This document shows, in pieces, positions 27,448 to 37,900 of a stretch of DNA of 43,095 bases. Numbering within the stretch: position 1 is the stretch's first letter; the number at the start of each line of letters is the position of its first letter. Position numbers and translations under genes: made by a program. The notes under the pieces are model-generated. The model was given only the letters and a program-made list of their open reading frames with translations, made no database searches and had not been told where the DNA came from. The stretch spans positions 1 to 43,095 of the forward strand of contig CALMZX010000140.1 in NCBI GenBank assembly GCA_937870685.1, read 5' to 3'. This DNA comes from an uncultured Alphaproteobacteria bacterium. Lineage in GTDB: Bacteria; Pseudomonadota; Alphaproteobacteria; Rhizobiales; Aestuariivirgaceae.

Positions 27448-27698
27448 TTCTGTGCAGCGCTCCTCTTCAGTCAATACAGCCCAAGTGCGGCCATTTTGCC
27501 CTATGTCAGCTGATGAAAATGCGTCAGCAACGCCCTTGCTGTTTTTCACGGCGTTCTGATGCCGACAAGCGAATGTTGCACAATAGATTGCGTGTCGTGC
27601 CGAACGGTGATTTTCCCAGTCAGTAGGTGGGATTGCAGAATTGCGCGAAAGTTGCAATACGTTCAGGCAAGGTTGATTCAAACCAAGGGCGAGCTGAA
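27448..27698. promoter_or_regulatory. Divergent intergenic region between two glycan operons
   Basis: These 251 bases separate the minus-strand glycosyltransferase/beta-helix genes from the plus-strand operon starting at 27699, so promoters for both directions should lie here. A ribosome site AAGGGCGAG precedes the ATG at 27699. A TTGCAG hexamer followed after 17 bases by AATACG is a poor sigma70-like match for the plus direction. I found no clear operator. In-frame upstream extensions of both genes into this region are open but do not look coding. Confidence 0.5.
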
Positions 27699-29027
27699 AT
27701 GAGGTACTTCACGGCCCTTTTGCTGTTCACCTACTTCGTGTTGTCAGGATACACAATTTCGGAGAACTACGAAGGCGCGGCAAACATGGCGGGACGCATC
27801 ACCGCTGCTGACATGTTGGCTGTGGTCATGGCTGTCTTTGGCGTGGTGACGTTGCGCAAGGTCGTCTTCACCTCAGAGCATTTCAGTTACATGTGTTTTC
27901 TCGCTCTTGCATTGGTCGGAGTCTTCGGCGCCCGAAATCCTGCTGCCGGGGCGGTTGAACTGATTGCTCTGGCATTCAACTGGTCCGTATCGTTGGCGCT
28001 GCTCAATCTTATCATCAACAACAGGCAAGTTGAAATCGGAACTGTCGTGCGGCTCTTCGTGCTGGGGTCTACCATTCTGGCCATGGCAGGACTCGTCCAG
28101 TTCTTTCTCATCCCCAATCTATTCGCGGAAAAATCTGGCGGTGCTGTTACCGGCACTTTCCGCAATACCGGCCAGGCCGGTGCTTTTTTTGGTGTCGCGT
28201 TGGCCGTTGCCATTCCGGCCCTGATGTCAGGGCTGATCAAGCGCAATGCCCTGAACATCACAGCGATAGCGATCACACTGACGGCTTTGCTGTTTACCTT
28301 CAAGCGTGCCGCGTTGATCGGTCTCGCCATCGGAGTCCTGCTCTTTGCCTTTCGGCTGGCTTTTTCAGGCTCGGGCAGGGACCGGAAGGTCGCTGTGGGC
28401 TTTCTTCTTATTTGCCTGTTTGCAGGACCTGCACTCTATCTTCTCTTTCAGTACAGCATCGAGAATGTGGCGTCGATGCGCTGGCGTTTTGAACACAAAT
28501 TCCGGGAAGATGCGCTCGAGGATTTCAGCGAGGGTTTTCTGGCTGACAATATCACCGCAACATTCCTTGCGCTCAACGATCACCCCCTGCTTGGGGCAGG
28601 GCTGGGCAATATCATCGGTCAGTACACAACAAAGTACGAGATCCACAGCACCTATCTTGCGGTGCTGGCGAACACCGGCCTGCTCGGCATGGCACTCTAT
28701 CTGACCTTCATGGGCGTCTGGGTGGCCGGCCTGTTCAAATACAGCGGCAAGGCGACGGTGGAGGAGCGGTTTCTGTCTTATTTCATGCCCTTCCTGGTGG
28801 GGTTGGGTGTGTCGTGGATCTACACTTATCATCTCCGAAAGCGCGAATTCTGGATCATGTTTGTGTTCACGCTTGTTTGCAGCCATGTTGTCAAGAAAGC
28901 CCGCGCTGCGAGGCGGCGGGAAACCGTGCTGCGGAGCGGCATGACGCCTCCCATGTCACATTATCAGCCGATGGGCTGGCCGTCTGAGGCCACGGCTGGC
29001 AGGGCCATTCGGCAGCAATGGCGGTGA
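27699..29027 (+). CDS. O-antigen ligase/polymerase family membrane protein (second copy)
   Basis: A 442-residue multi-spanning inner-membrane protein of the Wzy_C family. Visible features are TGTFRNTGQAGAFFGVALAV in the middle, LLFTFKRAALIGLAIGVLLF and the periplasmic loop with GLGNIIGQYTTKYEIHSTYL followed by AVLANTGLLGMALYL, the family's conserved C-terminal site. The His/Thr in EIHSTY corresponds to the HAHNDW site of the copy at 3689, but the two proteins are otherwise quite different. The ATG at 27699 gives a first membrane helix directly (MRYFTALLLFTYFVLSGYT) and is preceded by AAGGGCGAG; a GTG at 27627 is unlikely. The stop lies 10 bases inside the next gene. One copy may polymerise, the other ligate or serve a different polymer. 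Confidence 0.88.
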   Translation: MRYFTALLLFTYFVLSGYTISENYEGAANMAGRITAADMLAVVMAVFGVVTLRKVVFTSEHFSYMCFLALALVGVFGARNPAAGAVELIALAFNWSVSLALLNLIINNRQVEIGTVVRLFVLGSTILAMAGLVQFFLIPNLFAEKSGGAVTGTFRNTGQAGAFFGVALAVAIPALMSGLIKRNALNITAIAITLTALLFTFKRAALIGLAIGVLLFAFRLAFSGSGRDRKVAVGFLLICLFAGPALYLLFQYSIENVASMRWRFEHKFREDALEDFSEGFLADNITATFLALNDHPLLGAGLGNIIGQYTTKYEIHSTYLAVLANTGLLGMALYLTFMGVWVAGLFKYSGKATVEERFLSYFMPFLVGLGVSWIYTYHLRKREFWIMFVFTLVCSHVVKKARAARRRETVLRSGMTPPMSHYQPMGWPSEATAGRAIRQQWR

Positions 29028-30145
29028 CTGTTGTTCTGGTGGCCTCCCTTGCAGAGTCGGTCAGCAACTTCCGTGCCCCGCTGGTGCGTGAACTTGTGGC
29101 GCGCGGCATTCGGGTGATCGCGGTTGCCCCCGATCTTGATGATAAGAGCCGTGCGGCAATCAGAGCCTTGGGGGCCGAACCTGCGCTGGTGACTTTTGCC
29201 CGAACAGGAATGAATCCGTTTGCGGATGCGCGGGGCATCTTCGCGCTCTACCGTTTTTTCCGCCAGTACAGGCCGCAGGCCGTGCTTGCCTATACGGCAA
29301 AGCCCGTGAATTACGGGCTGTTGGCAGCGCGGTTCGCGGGTGTTCCCGTGCGGGCGGCCATGATCACAGGATTGGGTTATGCCTTCACCGAAGGACAGGA
29401 ACCGAGACGCCGTGTTGCACGATTCGCGGCGGGTGCGCTTTACCGGTGTTCGTTGCCTCAGGCCACATCGCTCATCTTCCAGAATCCGGATGACGTGGCA
29501 CTGTTCAGGTCGGTTGGCATATTGCGCGGGTCTTCGCCTGTGAACCTGGTCAATGGCTCAGGTGTCGAATGTGGCCATTATGCTTCCACTGCTCTGCCCG
29601 GTGTCCCGCATTTTCTGATGGTTGCCCGGCTGCTCAAGGACAAGGGGGTCCGGGAATATGCCGAAGCCGCCCGCCAACTGCGCCGCGCAGTGCCTCATGC
29701 AATCACGTCACTTGCAGGCTGGATCGACAGTTCGCCTGATGCCGTTACACAAGCCGAATTGTCGGCATGGCAGGCAGATGGACTGAATTTCCTGGGCAGG
29801 CTTTCTGATGTCCGTCCGGCCATTTCCCAGGCGTCAGTCGTGGTGCTGCCTTCCTACCGGGAGGGGACGCCACGGTCTGTGCTGGAGGGCATGGCCATGG
29901 GGCGGGCGATCATCACAACCGATGCGCCGGGGTGCCGTGAAACGGTTGTGCATGGCGTGAACGGTCTGCTGGTGCCGCCAAGGGACGCAGGTCCCCTGGC
30001 CCGTGCCATGACGGAGTTGGCGGGAAATCCGGCCCGGGTGGCAGCCATGGGCCGCGAATCGCGGCGCATCGCCGAGGAAAAATATGATGCCAAGGCAGTG
30101 GCCTTGGATACCTTGCGCAAGGCAGGTATCCTGCCAGACCCATGA
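29018..30145 (+). CDS. GT4 glycosyltransferase, PglA/WbpU-like
   Basis: A 375-residue GT-B glycosyltransferase. Motifs: SNFRAPLVRELVARG (16-30), AYTAKPVNYGLLAARFAG (91-108), ITGLGYAFTEG (116-126), VNGSGVECGHY (178-188), VARLLKDKGVREY (202-214) and the donor-binding E-x7-E as EGTPRSVLE (E282, E290). The ITGLGYAF motif is typical of enzymes adding the second sugar onto undecaprenyl-pyrophosphate-linked diacetylbacillosamine or FucNAc (PglA, WbpU/WbpT-like). It directly precedes the PglC-like transferase with a 4-base overlap and overlaps the polymerase by 10 bases. Donor is probably a UDP-HexNAc or uronate; not determinable here. Confidence 0.9.
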   Translation: MAVTVVLVASLAESVSNFRAPLVRELVARGIRVIAVAPDLDDKSRAAIRALGAEPALVTFARTGMNPFADARGIFALYRFFRQYRPQAVLAYTAKPVNYGLLAARFAGVPVRAAMITGLGYAFTEGQEPRRRVARFAAGALYRCSLPQATSLIFQNPDDVALFRSVGILRGSSPVNLVNGSGVECGHYASTALPGVPHFLMVARLLKDKGVREYAEAARQLRRAVPHAITSLAGWIDSSPDAVTQAELSAWQADGLNFLGRLSDVRPAISQASVVVLPSYREGTPRSVLEGMAMGRAIITTDAPGCRETVVHGVNGLLVPPRDAGPLARAMTELAGNPARVAAMGRESRRIAEEKYDAKAVALDTLRKAGILPDP

Positions 30146-30750
30146 TGAAACGAGTCTTCGATGTCGTCGTCGCGTTGGCAGCTCTGGTCCTGCTCAGCCC
30201 GCTTGTTCTGGGTTTGGCGGTGCTGGTGCGGAGCCGCCTGGGTTCGCCTGTCCTGTTTTCTCAGGTCAGGCCTGGATTGCAGGGACAGCCATTCCGCATG
30301 TACAAGTTCCGCACCATGCTGGTGGCGGACGGGCCTGACGGCAAGCCCCTTCCTGACGCCCTGCGTCTCACCTCCTTCGGCAGGTTCCTGCGCGCCAGCA
30401 GCCTTGATGAATTGCCGGAACTGTGGAACGTGTTGCGGGGTGACATGAGCCTCGTCGGTCCGAGACCCCTGCTGATGGAGTATCTGCCCCTCTATTCGGC
30501 CCGGCAGGCCCGCCGCCACAAGGTCCGGCCGGGCATCACCGGCTGGGCGCAGGTCAACGGTCGAAACGCCTTGTCATGGGATGAAAAGTTCGAACTTGAT
30601 GTCTGGTATGTGGACAATCGCACCTTCTGGCTGGATATCGGGATTTTGTGGAAGACATTGATGACGGTGATGAAACGGGATGGCATCAGCAATGAAGGTC
30701 ATGCCACCATGCCACCATTCGCCGGACCATCCGGGCGGGCCGGATCATGA
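30142..30750 (+). CDS. pglC: Initiating sugar-phosphate transferase, PglC-like
   Basis: A 202-residue monotopic phosphoglycosyl transferase, which attaches the first sugar-phosphate to undecaprenyl phosphate at the inner membrane. The N-terminal re-entrant helix (1-28) is followed by FRMYKFRTM (51-59), the catalytic Asp-Glu pair D89-E90 in SSLDELPELWNVLRGDMSLV, GPRPLLMEYLPLYS (106-119) and KVRPGITGWAQVNGR (127-141). The short length without extra membrane helices is the PglC class rather than WbaP/WcaJ. Next to PglD- and PglE-like genes, the likely donor is UDP-N,N'-diacetylbacillosamine or a similar sugar. The start overlaps the upstream gene by 4 bases, the end overlaps the acetyltransferase by 4. 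Confidence 0.92.
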   Translation: MMKRVFDVVVALAALVLLSPLVLGLAVLVRSRLGSPVLFSQVRPGLQGQPFRMYKFRTMLVADGPDGKPLPDALRLTSFGRFLRASSLDELPELWNVLRGDMSLVGPRPLLMEYLPLYSARQARRHKVRPGITGWAQVNGRNALSWDEKFELDVWYVDNRTFWLDIGILWKTLMTVMKRDGISNEGHATMPPFAGPSGRAGS

Positions 30751-31367
30751 CTGTGACCCACTCACTCTGGATCATCGGCGCCGGCGGGCATGGGCGCGTG
30801 GTTGCGGACATAGCGGAAGCGCTCGGTCACACGGACATCCGTTTCCTGGATGAGCGCTGGCCCGCGCTCCAGCGGAATCTGGCGTGGCCAGTGGCCGGAA
30901 GCGGCATTGCCGATCTGCCTCCCAAAAGCCAGGTCTTTGTCGCGCTTGGGGATTGCAGGAAGCGGCTTCTGATTTTGAAACAGCTGCATGAGGCCGGTTT
31001 CGATGCCGTGCGCCTGGTTCATCCCACGGCCCATGTTTCGCGCCATGCGCAGCTCGGAGCCGGGAGCGTGGTCATGCCAATGGCGGCTGTCAATGCCGGG
31101 GCTGGTCTTGGAACGGGCGTCATTGTCAATACCGGGGCCACGGTTGACCATGACTGCCACATTGGTGATGGTGTGCACATATCGCCCGGGGCCCATCTGG
31201 CGGGTGGCGTGAGTGTGGGCAATGAAAGCTGGATCGGCATTGGTGCGGTGGTCCGGGAGGGCATCCGGATCGGGGCCAATGTCATGGTGGGTGCCGGGGC
31301 GGCTGTTGTGTCGCATGTGCCTGATGGTGCCTGCGTGCTTGGCGTTCCGGCGAACGAGAGAACCTGA
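30747..31367 (+). CDS. pglD: PglD/NeuD-like sugar O/N-acetyltransferase
   Basis: A 206-residue two-domain protein: N-terminal Rossmann-like part with IIGAGGHGRVVADIAEA (9-25), which binds the nucleotide sugar, and a C-terminal left-handed beta-helix of hexapeptide repeats binding acetyl-CoA. NTGATVDHDCHIGDG (128-142) contains the likely catalytic histidine (H135). In PglD the enzyme acetylates the 4-amino group of UDP-4-amino-trideoxy-GlcNAc to give UDP-diNAcBac. The following aminotransferase starts directly at the stop codon. NeuD-type sialic acid O-acetylation is an alternative, but no sialic-acid genes are present. Confidence 0.87.
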   Translation: MTVTHSLWIIGAGGHGRVVADIAEALGHTDIRFLDERWPALQRNLAWPVAGSGIADLPPKSQVFVALGDCRKRLLILKQLHEAGFDAVRLVHPTAHVSRHAQLGAGSVVMPMAAVNAGAGLGTGVIVNTGATVDHDCHIGDGVHISPGAHLAGGVSVGNESWIGIGAVVREGIRIGANVMVGAGAAVVSHVPDGACVLGVPANERT

Positions 31368-32543
31368 ATGCTGAATACTTCTTTTTCACCTTGGCCGAGT
31401 TTCACGCAGGAAGAGGCTGATGCGGTTTCCCGTGTTCTGCTCTCAAACCGGGTGAACCAGTGGACAGGCGGCGAGGTCAAGGCCTTCGAGAAGGAGTTTG
31501 CCGCCTGGTGCAAGGTGCCGCACGCCATTGCACTGGCCAATGGCACGCTGGCGCTGGACCTTTGCTGGAAGGTGTTGGGCATTGGCCCGGGGGACGAAGT
31601 GGTGGTCACACCGCGTACCTTCATGGCGTCAGCCTCCTCGATCGTGACGGCAGGTGCCACGCCCATTTTCGCCGATGTCGATCCGGACAGCCAGAACATC
31701 ACGCCGGAAACGGTGGCACGCGTCCTCAGTCCCCGCACCAGGGCCGTGTTGCTGGTGCATCTTGCGGGTTGGCCCTGCGACATGGATGGCTTCCGGGCGC
31801 TCGCCAAGGACCACAACCTTCTTTTGGTCGAGGATTGTGCGCAGGCCCATGGCGCTGCTTGGCGCGGCACTCCGGTGGGTTCCCAGTCGGACATGGCCGC
31901 CTGGTCGTTCTGCCAGGACAAGATCATGACCACAGGCGGCGAGGGCGGCATGGTCACGCTGTCGAAAGAGGCGTGGTGGCGCAAGGGTTGGTCCTACAAG
32001 GACCACGGCAAGGATTGGGATGCCGTGTTCCACCGGCAGCATCCGCCTGGCCCGCGTCTCGTCCATGACACGATCGGCACAAACTGGCGCATGCTGGAAA
32101 TGCAGGCGGTCATCGGTCGCATCCAGTTGGGCCGCATGCCGGACTGGCACGCCGCCCGCAGCCGCAATGCTGAGGCCATCTTCGAAGCTGCGTCAAATTT
32201 CTCTGCCGTGAGGGTGCCTGTCATTCCCCGCCACGTCACACATGCCTTTTACCGCGCCTATGTCTTCGTGCGGCCTGAAAGCTTGAAGGAAGGTTGGAGC
32301 CGCGACCGCATCGTTGACGAGATCAATGCGAAGGGCGTACCCGTCTATCATGGATCGGCCTCCGAAATTTACCTGGAGAAGGCCTTTGAAGGTACCTCCA
32401 GCAGGCCCAGAGACAGATTGCCACAGGCCAAGGCGCTCGGCGAAACAAGCATCATGTTCCTTGTCCATCCGACGTTGACTGAGGCAGAGATCAGCCGTAC
32501 CTGCACGGCTCTGCAGGATGTGCTGCGGACCGCACAGCGGTGA
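31368..32543 (+). CDS. pglE: PglE-like PLP aminotransferase (4-amino sugar)
   Basis: A 391-residue DegT/DnrJ/EryC1 aminotransferase. Motifs: [16 protein letters not shown] (30-45), [14 protein letters not shown] (57-70), [12 protein letters not shown] (154-165) and the PLP lysine K185 in [16 protein letters not shown] (179-194). It should install the 4-amino group on UDP-4-keto-6-deoxy-GlcNAc, the product of the dehydratase at 11082, before acetylation by the PglD-like protein. It is distinct from the WbpE-like enzyme at 20378, so the locus has two aminotransferases for two sugars. Alternative assignments are LegC- or PerA-like enzymes. It ends in a GTGA overlap with the epimerase gene. Confidence 0.87.
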   Translation: MLNTSFSPWPSFTQEEADAVSRVLLSNRVNQWTGGEVKAFEKEFAAWCKVPHAIALANGTLALDLCWKVLGIGPGDEVVVTPRTFMASASSIVTAGATPIFADVDPDSQNITPETVARVLSPRTRAVLLVHLAGWPCDMDGFRALAKDHNLLLVEDCAQAHGAAWRGTPVGSQSDMAAWSFCQDKIMTTGGEGGMVTLSKEAWWRKGWSYKDHGKDWDAVFHRQHPPGPRLVHDTIGTNWRMLEMQAVIGRIQLGRMPDWHAARSRNAEAIFEAASNFSAVRVPVIPRHVTHAFYRAYVFVRPESLKEGWSRDRIVDEINAKGVPVYHGSASEIYLEKAFEGTSSRPRDRLPQAKALGETSIMFLVHPTLTEAEISRTCTALQDVLRTAQR

Positions 32544-33580
32544 AGGTGGCGGAATCGGGTCAAGGCATGGCAGCAGCGGCACATCGTTACACTGGCGGGC
32601 TTTGGCTTGTGACCGGCGCAGCTGGCTTCATCGGTTCGAACATCGTCGAAACCCTGTTGCGGGATGGCCAGCGGGTCAGGGCCCTGGACAATTTTGCAAC
32701 GGGTTTCCGGCACAACATCGAAGCGGTGAAAGCCGCTGTCGGACCAGATGCAGCACAGCGCCTCGAATTCGTCGAGGGTGACATCCGAGACCGGGGCGCC
32801 TGTGTCGCCGTCATGGAAGGCGTGGCACATGTCTCTCACCAGGCCGGCCTCGGTTCCGTGCCGCGGTCGCTCGCTGATCCACTCACAACCAACGACGTCA
32901 ATGTCGGCGGCTTCCTGAATGTGATGGAAGCGGCACGGCGGGCGGGCGTGCAGAGCTTCGTCTATGCGGCGTCGAGTTCGACCTATGGTGACGAGCCCAA
33001 CCTTCCAAAGGTCGAACACCGCATTGGTGATCCCCTGTCGCCTTACGCGGTCAGCAAACTCGTGAACGAGATCTATGCGCGGAACTACAAGCGCTGCTAC
33101 GGTTTCCGCGCCACGGGCTTGCGGTATTTCAACGTTTTCGGTCCGCGCCAGGATCCCGACGGTGCCTATGCGGCCGTGATCCCGAAATGGACTGCGGCCA
33201 TGCTGGTTGATCGCGAAATCACCATCAATGGTGACGGCAAGACAAGCCGGGATTTCTGCTTTGTGGCCAATGCCGTGGAGGCAAACATCCGCGCGGCGCT
33301 GGCCAGTGAGGAAGGTCAGGGTGAAGTCTACAACGTGGCCGTCGGGCACCGTACCACGCTGAACGAGTTGTTCGGCCTTCTCAAGGACGAACTTTCCCGC
33401 CTGCAGGTTCACTACAGCCGCGCGCCGCAGCACGCCGAGTTCCGGGCCGGAGACGTGCGTCATTCGCAGGCTGACATTTCGAAGGCCAGGGAACTGCTGG
33501 GCTATGATCCACAGTTTGATGTGAAGGCCGGTCTCAGGCTGGCCATGCCCTGGTATGTGGCGCAGGCAAGGTGCCGTTGA
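32540..33580 (+). CDS. wbpP: UDP-HexNAc(A) 4-epimerase, WbpP/TviC-like
   Basis: A 346-residue extended SDR epimerase: NAD-binding [18 protein letters not shown] (about 23-40), [15 protein letters not shown], the catalytic serine in SSSTYGDEP and YAVSK (Tyr-x-x-x-Lys). VPRSLADP and [18 protein letters not shown] are typical of the WbpP/TviC/Gne subgroup, which interconverts UDP-GlcNAc/UDP-GalNAc or their uronates. The GTG start at 32540 overlaps the upstream stop by 4 bases; an ATG at 32567 is an alternative that still keeps the whole fold. The WbpO/TviB-like dehydrogenase follows 27 bases later. Together they can make UDP-GalNAcA, as in Vi antigen and Pseudomonas O6 loci. Confidence 0.9.
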   Translation: MKVAESGQGMAAAAHRYTGGLWLVTGAAGFIGSNIVETLLRDGQRVRALDNFATGFRHNIEAVKAAVGPDAAQRLEFVEGDIRDRGACVAVMEGVAHVSHQAGLGSVPRSLADPLTTNDVNVGGFLNVMEAARRAGVQSFVYAASSSTYGDEPNLPKVEHRIGDPLSPYAVSKLVNEIYARNYKRCYGFRATGLRYFNVFGPRQDPDGAYAAVIPKWTAAMLVDREITINGDGKTSRDFCFVANAVEANIRAALASEEGQGEVYNVAVGHRTTLNELFGLLKDELSRLQVHYSRAPQHAEFRAGDVRHSQADISKARELLGYDPQFDVKAGLRLAMPWYVAQARCR

Positions 33581-33607
33581 GGCGAGACAGGCAAGAAGGG
33601 GTATTCC

Positions 33608-34885
33608 ATGGCGGAGAAAGTTGCAGTCATCGGGCTTGGTTATGTCGGATTGCCCGTTGCGGTCGCGCTGGCGGGGGCTTTCCCTGGGACGGTCGGATTC
33701 GACATATCAAAGCGTCGGGTCGCGACCTTGCAGGCCGGTGAGGACTGGACCGGTGAGATTGAGTCACAGACTTTGAAACAATGCGGCATCCGCATCACCG
33801 ACAAGGCCGAAGATCTTGCGGGTGCAAGTATATTCATTGTGACCGTGCCGACGCCGATCGACCGCGAGCGCAGGCCAGACCTGTCTCCGCTTGACGGCGC
33901 GTGCCGCTTTGTGGGGCCCGCACTGTCGAAAGGCGGTATCGTGGTCTTCGAGTCCACTGTCTATCCTGGCGTCACGGAAGACTTCTGTGGCCCGCTCCTT
34001 GAGAAATACTCAGGCCTGAAGCGCGGCAGGGATTTCACTCTCGGCTACTCTCCCGAGCGCATCAATCCCGGTGACAAGCAACACCGGCTTGAAACCATCA
34101 CAAAGATCATTTCGGCCGAAGATGAAGCCTCGCTCCAGCGTCTTCGCAATGTCTACGGCGCGATCATCAAGGCCGGTTTGCACGAAGCACCATCGATCAA
34201 GGTCGCCGAGGCTGCAAAAGTTCTCGAGAACACGCAGCGTGACATCAATATTGCACTGATGAACGAGCTTTCGATCATATTGGATCGCATGAATGTGCGT
34301 ACCAAGGACGTCCTGGAGGCCGCCGGGACCAAATGGAATTTCCTGCGCTTCTCGCCCGGCCTTGTTGGTGGGCACTGCATTGGCGTTGATCCGTACTACC
34401 TCACATCCTGTGCCGAAGCGCTCGGTTATCATCCGCAGGTCATCCTGGCCGGACGACGGCTGAATGACGACATGGGGCGCTTTGTGGCGTCGAAGATCAT
34501 CAAGCTGCTCGTTCAGGCGAAGAGGCCCGTGAGCGGCGCGCGCGTTGGCATTCTTGGCCTCACGTTCAAAGAAAACGTCCCGGACCTGCGCAATTCAAAG
34601 GTTCCCGACATCATTGCCGAATTGCGTGAGTTCGGCATTGCACCGCTGGTGCATGATCCCATGGCGAACGTCGAGGCTGCCCACGAAGAATACGGGCTGG
34701 CACTCTCTTCACTCGAGTCCTTCCGCGATCTGGATGCGCTGGTGCTTGCTGTCGGTCACGACGACTATGTCCGCAACCCGGCCCAACTCATGGCGATGCT
34801 CACGCCCGGCGGCATTTTCGCAGACGTCAAGTCCGTGTTCACCCCCGGACAGGTTCCCGGTGAGGTGACCTACTGGAGCCTCTGA
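33608..34885 (+). CDS. wbpO: UDP-HexNAc 6-dehydrogenase, WbpO/TviB-like
   Basis: A 425-residue nucleotide-sugar dehydrogenase that oxidises C6 of UDP-GlcNAc or UDP-GalNAc to the uronate with two NAD. Motifs: VIGLGYVGLPVAVALA (7-22), VTVPTPID (78-85), YSPERINPGDKQHRLETITK (147-166), catalytic Cys257 in GGHCIGVDPYY, and the C-terminal domain starting GILGLTFKENVPDLRNSK. The ERINPGDK form marks the WbpO/TviB subgroup rather than UDP-glucose dehydrogenase. No separate WbpA is in the window, so this enzyme probably also supplies UDP-GlcNAcA to the WbpB-E-D-I route. It ends convergently 18 bases from the CAP/RTX gene, with no clear terminator. Confidence 0.92.
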   Translation: MAEKVAVIGLGYVGLPVAVALAGAFPGTVGFDISKRRVATLQAGEDWTGEIESQTLKQCGIRITDKAEDLAGASIFIVTVPTPIDRERRPDLSPLDGACRFVGPALSKGGIVVFESTVYPGVTEDFCGPLLEKYSGLKRGRDFTLGYSPERINPGDKQHRLETITKIISAEDEASLQRLRNVYGAIIKAGLHEAPSIKVAEAAKVLENTQRDINIALMNELSIILDRMNVRTKDVLEAAGTKWNFLRFSPGLVGGHCIGVDPYYLTSCAEALGYHPQVILAGRRLNDDMGRFVASKIIKLLVQAKRPVSGARVGILGLTFKENVPDLRNSKVPDIIAELREFGIAPLVHDPMANVEAAHEEYGLALSSLESFRDLDALVLAVGHDDYVRNPAQLMAMLTPGGIFADVKSVFTPGQVPGEVTYWSL

Positions 34886-34903
34886 GCACACGCCGGTTGC
34901 AAC

Positions 34904-37900
34904 TCAGGTGAACAGGAAATCAGATCCATCCAGCGTGAAGGCCGTGAGGCTTTTGACCGTGATGGTGCTCGTGCCTTGGAACCCGGTCACAGTGACGGAC
35001 GTTGTTCCCTGATTTGTGAAGACGAGGTCTGAATAGTCAATGCCCACCAGTCCGCCGAAGGCAATCTTGTCGGTGCCATCCACGAAGTCAGCGATCGTGT
35101 CACGGCCGATGGCCGTTCCCGAAAACACAAATGTGTCGGCTTCACCTCCACCAACCAGATAGTCATTTCCGGACATGCCGTTGAGTGTATCCTGCCCGGA
35201 ATATCCGTAGAGATAGTTCGCCGCAGAATTGCCCGTGATCGAATCGTTGTGATTTGATCCCCAGACGCGTTCGATGCTAAACAAGGTGTCGCCTTCGGCT
35301 TCACCGCCTATATTGAGGTTGCTCGTCAGATTGATGGTAACGCCTGCGGACGACTCCCTGTAGCTGGCATAGTCGATTCCCAGCCCGCCGGTCATTTGGT
35401 CGGCACCCCCGCCACCAATGAGCACGTCAACACCTTCACCGCCATCAAGGGTGTCATCGCCGCCGCCGCCATTGAGCGTGTTGGCGAGAGCGTTGCCCGT
35501 GATCGTGTCCGCAATGGCAGAGCCTGTCACGTTCTCGACATTGCTGATCTGGTCGCCTGCCGCATGACCACCTGTGTTCACATTGGTCAACAGGTTGACA
35601 GTCACACCGAGGTCGGAATCTGCGTAGCTCGCTGTGTCGGTGCCAATGCCACCGTCGAGGGTGTCATCGCCTGCACCACCGGTCAGGATGTCATTGCCGC
35701 CGTCACCGAACAGCTGGTCGTTGTCCGCACCACCGTCAAGCACGTCGTTGCCGGCAAGGCCGCTCAGGGTGTCAGCGCCGGCAAATCCTCTCAAAGTGTT
35801 TGCTACTGTGTTTCCGGTGAGGGTGTCGCCCCAGTCCGATCCGTCGACATTTTCCACCCTGGCAATCGAATCGCCCTCGGCGTCACCACCGGTGTTTATG
35901 TTGGTCGAGAGGTTGACCCGCACGCTGGCCGCCGAATTCCTGTATGTCGCGGTGTCGGCAATTCCGGTGCCGCCGTCAATCCGGTCGGCGCCTGCGCCAC
36001 CTTCCATCCGATCGTCGCCCAGGCCTCCATAGAGGGTGTCTGCGCCTGCCAAACCGCTGATGTCATCGCTTCCGTTTTCGCCGTAGAGGATGTTGACCGC
36101 CCCGTCACCGGTGATCGAATCCACATGGGCACTTCCCCTGAGGTTCTCAATTTCCGAGAAGATGTCTCCTTCGGCGTCGGAACCCGAGTTCACGTTTGTC
36201 GTGAGATTGAGTGTCACGCCACCAACTGCGGTGAGATAGCTTGCAATGTCAATTCCGCTGCCGCCATTCAACTGGTCTGCACCTGCCCCGCCAATCAGGG
36301 TGTCATTGCCACCCAGGGCGTTGATGACGTCAATACCGGCAGTGCCATTCAGGGTGTTGGCCAATGCTGTTCCTGTCACCGTGTTGACGCCAGCGGCATC
36401 ATCATTCTGAATTGTTGCGGCCGCGGCGATGGTTCCGATTGAAAGACCGGAAGAAGGCGAAGAAAGGGTGACGGTGAATCCTTCATCCGCCTCAAATCCT
36501 CCGTCGCCGACGACAGCTACTTCGATTTGCTTGCTCGATTCGCCTGCAAGGAAAGTGACCGTGCCAGACAGTGCGCTGGCGAAGTCGGCGGCATCGGCTG
36601 GATTCGCGCCATTCCCAGAAACCGTGAAATTGACGGACTGGGAAGTTGATACCGGCCCGCTGAGTGTTACCGTGAAAGTGTAGATGGTCGTGCCCACATT
36701 GCCTTCCGTTTGTGACGGAGCGGAGATGGATATTGAGGCCGTGCGCACTGGCGTGGCTCCGAGTGGCAACTGGGCGGCCGTCCGCGTGCCGTCAGCAAAC
36801 TGGAAGAGTTCCACGGCAGTGACCGTGTCAATACTGCCATCGGGGTTGTTGACGGTGTAGGTCTGTGTCGCGGCGGAATATGTGAAGGAGTAGTCCGCGA
36901 GATTGCCTGTGAAGACGGCCTTGTCTTCCGTCCCGGCACCACCGCTCAAGGTGTCGTGGCCGGTGCCGCCAATCAGCGTGTCATTGCCCTCGCCGCCGAT
37001 CAGCGTGTCATTGCCGCCTGCGCCATCAAGGATGTTGTTGCCCTTGTTGCCCTTGATGACGTTGTCGAGGGCGTTGCCCGTGCCGTTGACGTTGTCAATC
37101 GAGAGCAGGGTGAGATTGGCGGAATCGCGGGTGAGTGTGGCTGAGACATTGGTCTCGATTGTATTGCCGTCAGTGAGGTCAAACTTGATGTTGAGCGTGC
37201 CTGCCGTGAAGGACGCTCCACGTGCCGTTGCAAGCCCGCCACCGGAATAGATAATTTCAAGAGCGCCGACCGTCGAGGTCTGGATCTGGTATCCGCCGGC
37301 CGCGGCCGTCGTCGTTGATCCAACCAGGGTGCTGCCGCTGTAGAGCTGTACGGTGCGGCCCGCGGCACTTTCACCGATGGAATAGAAATCGTCGTTGTCG
37401 AGATCGGTGTAGTGAACGCCCGTCACGAAAATGGGGCTGGAAAGTTTGTAGGCAAAGTTGAAGGTGGTGACGAGCGCGTCCCAGCCCTGATAGCTTGGAT
37501 CGGTGATCGTGGAGACGCCAAGCTCTTCGTAGTTGGCATTCAGGATGTTCTTGCGGTGGCCTGCGCTGAGGAAGAGGTCGCGGTGATGGAAATAGACTTC
37601 GGCATTTGCATCCAACGTGCCGGAAGTTCCGCTCCAGGCAATGTTTTCGGCAGAACCGAAGTTGTAGCCTGACGTCGGATTGCCTGTACCGTAACCCGCA
37701 CTCACCATGCGCTGGGCGGGGGACGTGCCGTTCGCCCCGATGTGATCAAAGGCGTCGTTGGCGATCATCCACTGGTCATGGGTCGTGGCGGAATTGTAGA
37801 GCAGGGGATTCCACGCGAGCACCTGTTTTGCTGCCGTGGTGATGGTGGTGCCCGTTCCGGCACTGAGGTCGGCCAGACCGTAGCGCTCTGCCTCGGCAGC

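Noticed and set aside
27448-27681. Upstream extension of the minus-strand glycosyltransferase to 27681
   Set aside because: The added 78 residues do not resemble the family, and the ATG at 27447 has a ribosome site and begins directly before the first conserved motif.
34882-34907. CTGAG/CTCAG inverted repeat between the convergent wbpO and CAP/RTX genes as a terminator
   Set aside because: Five pairs with a 16-base loop and no T-run is too weak to call.
35396-36442. Plus-strand frame of 348 codons opposite the RTX repeats
   Set aside because: It is the mirror of repetitive RTX codons and is dominated by Val, Ala and Cys without any domain.
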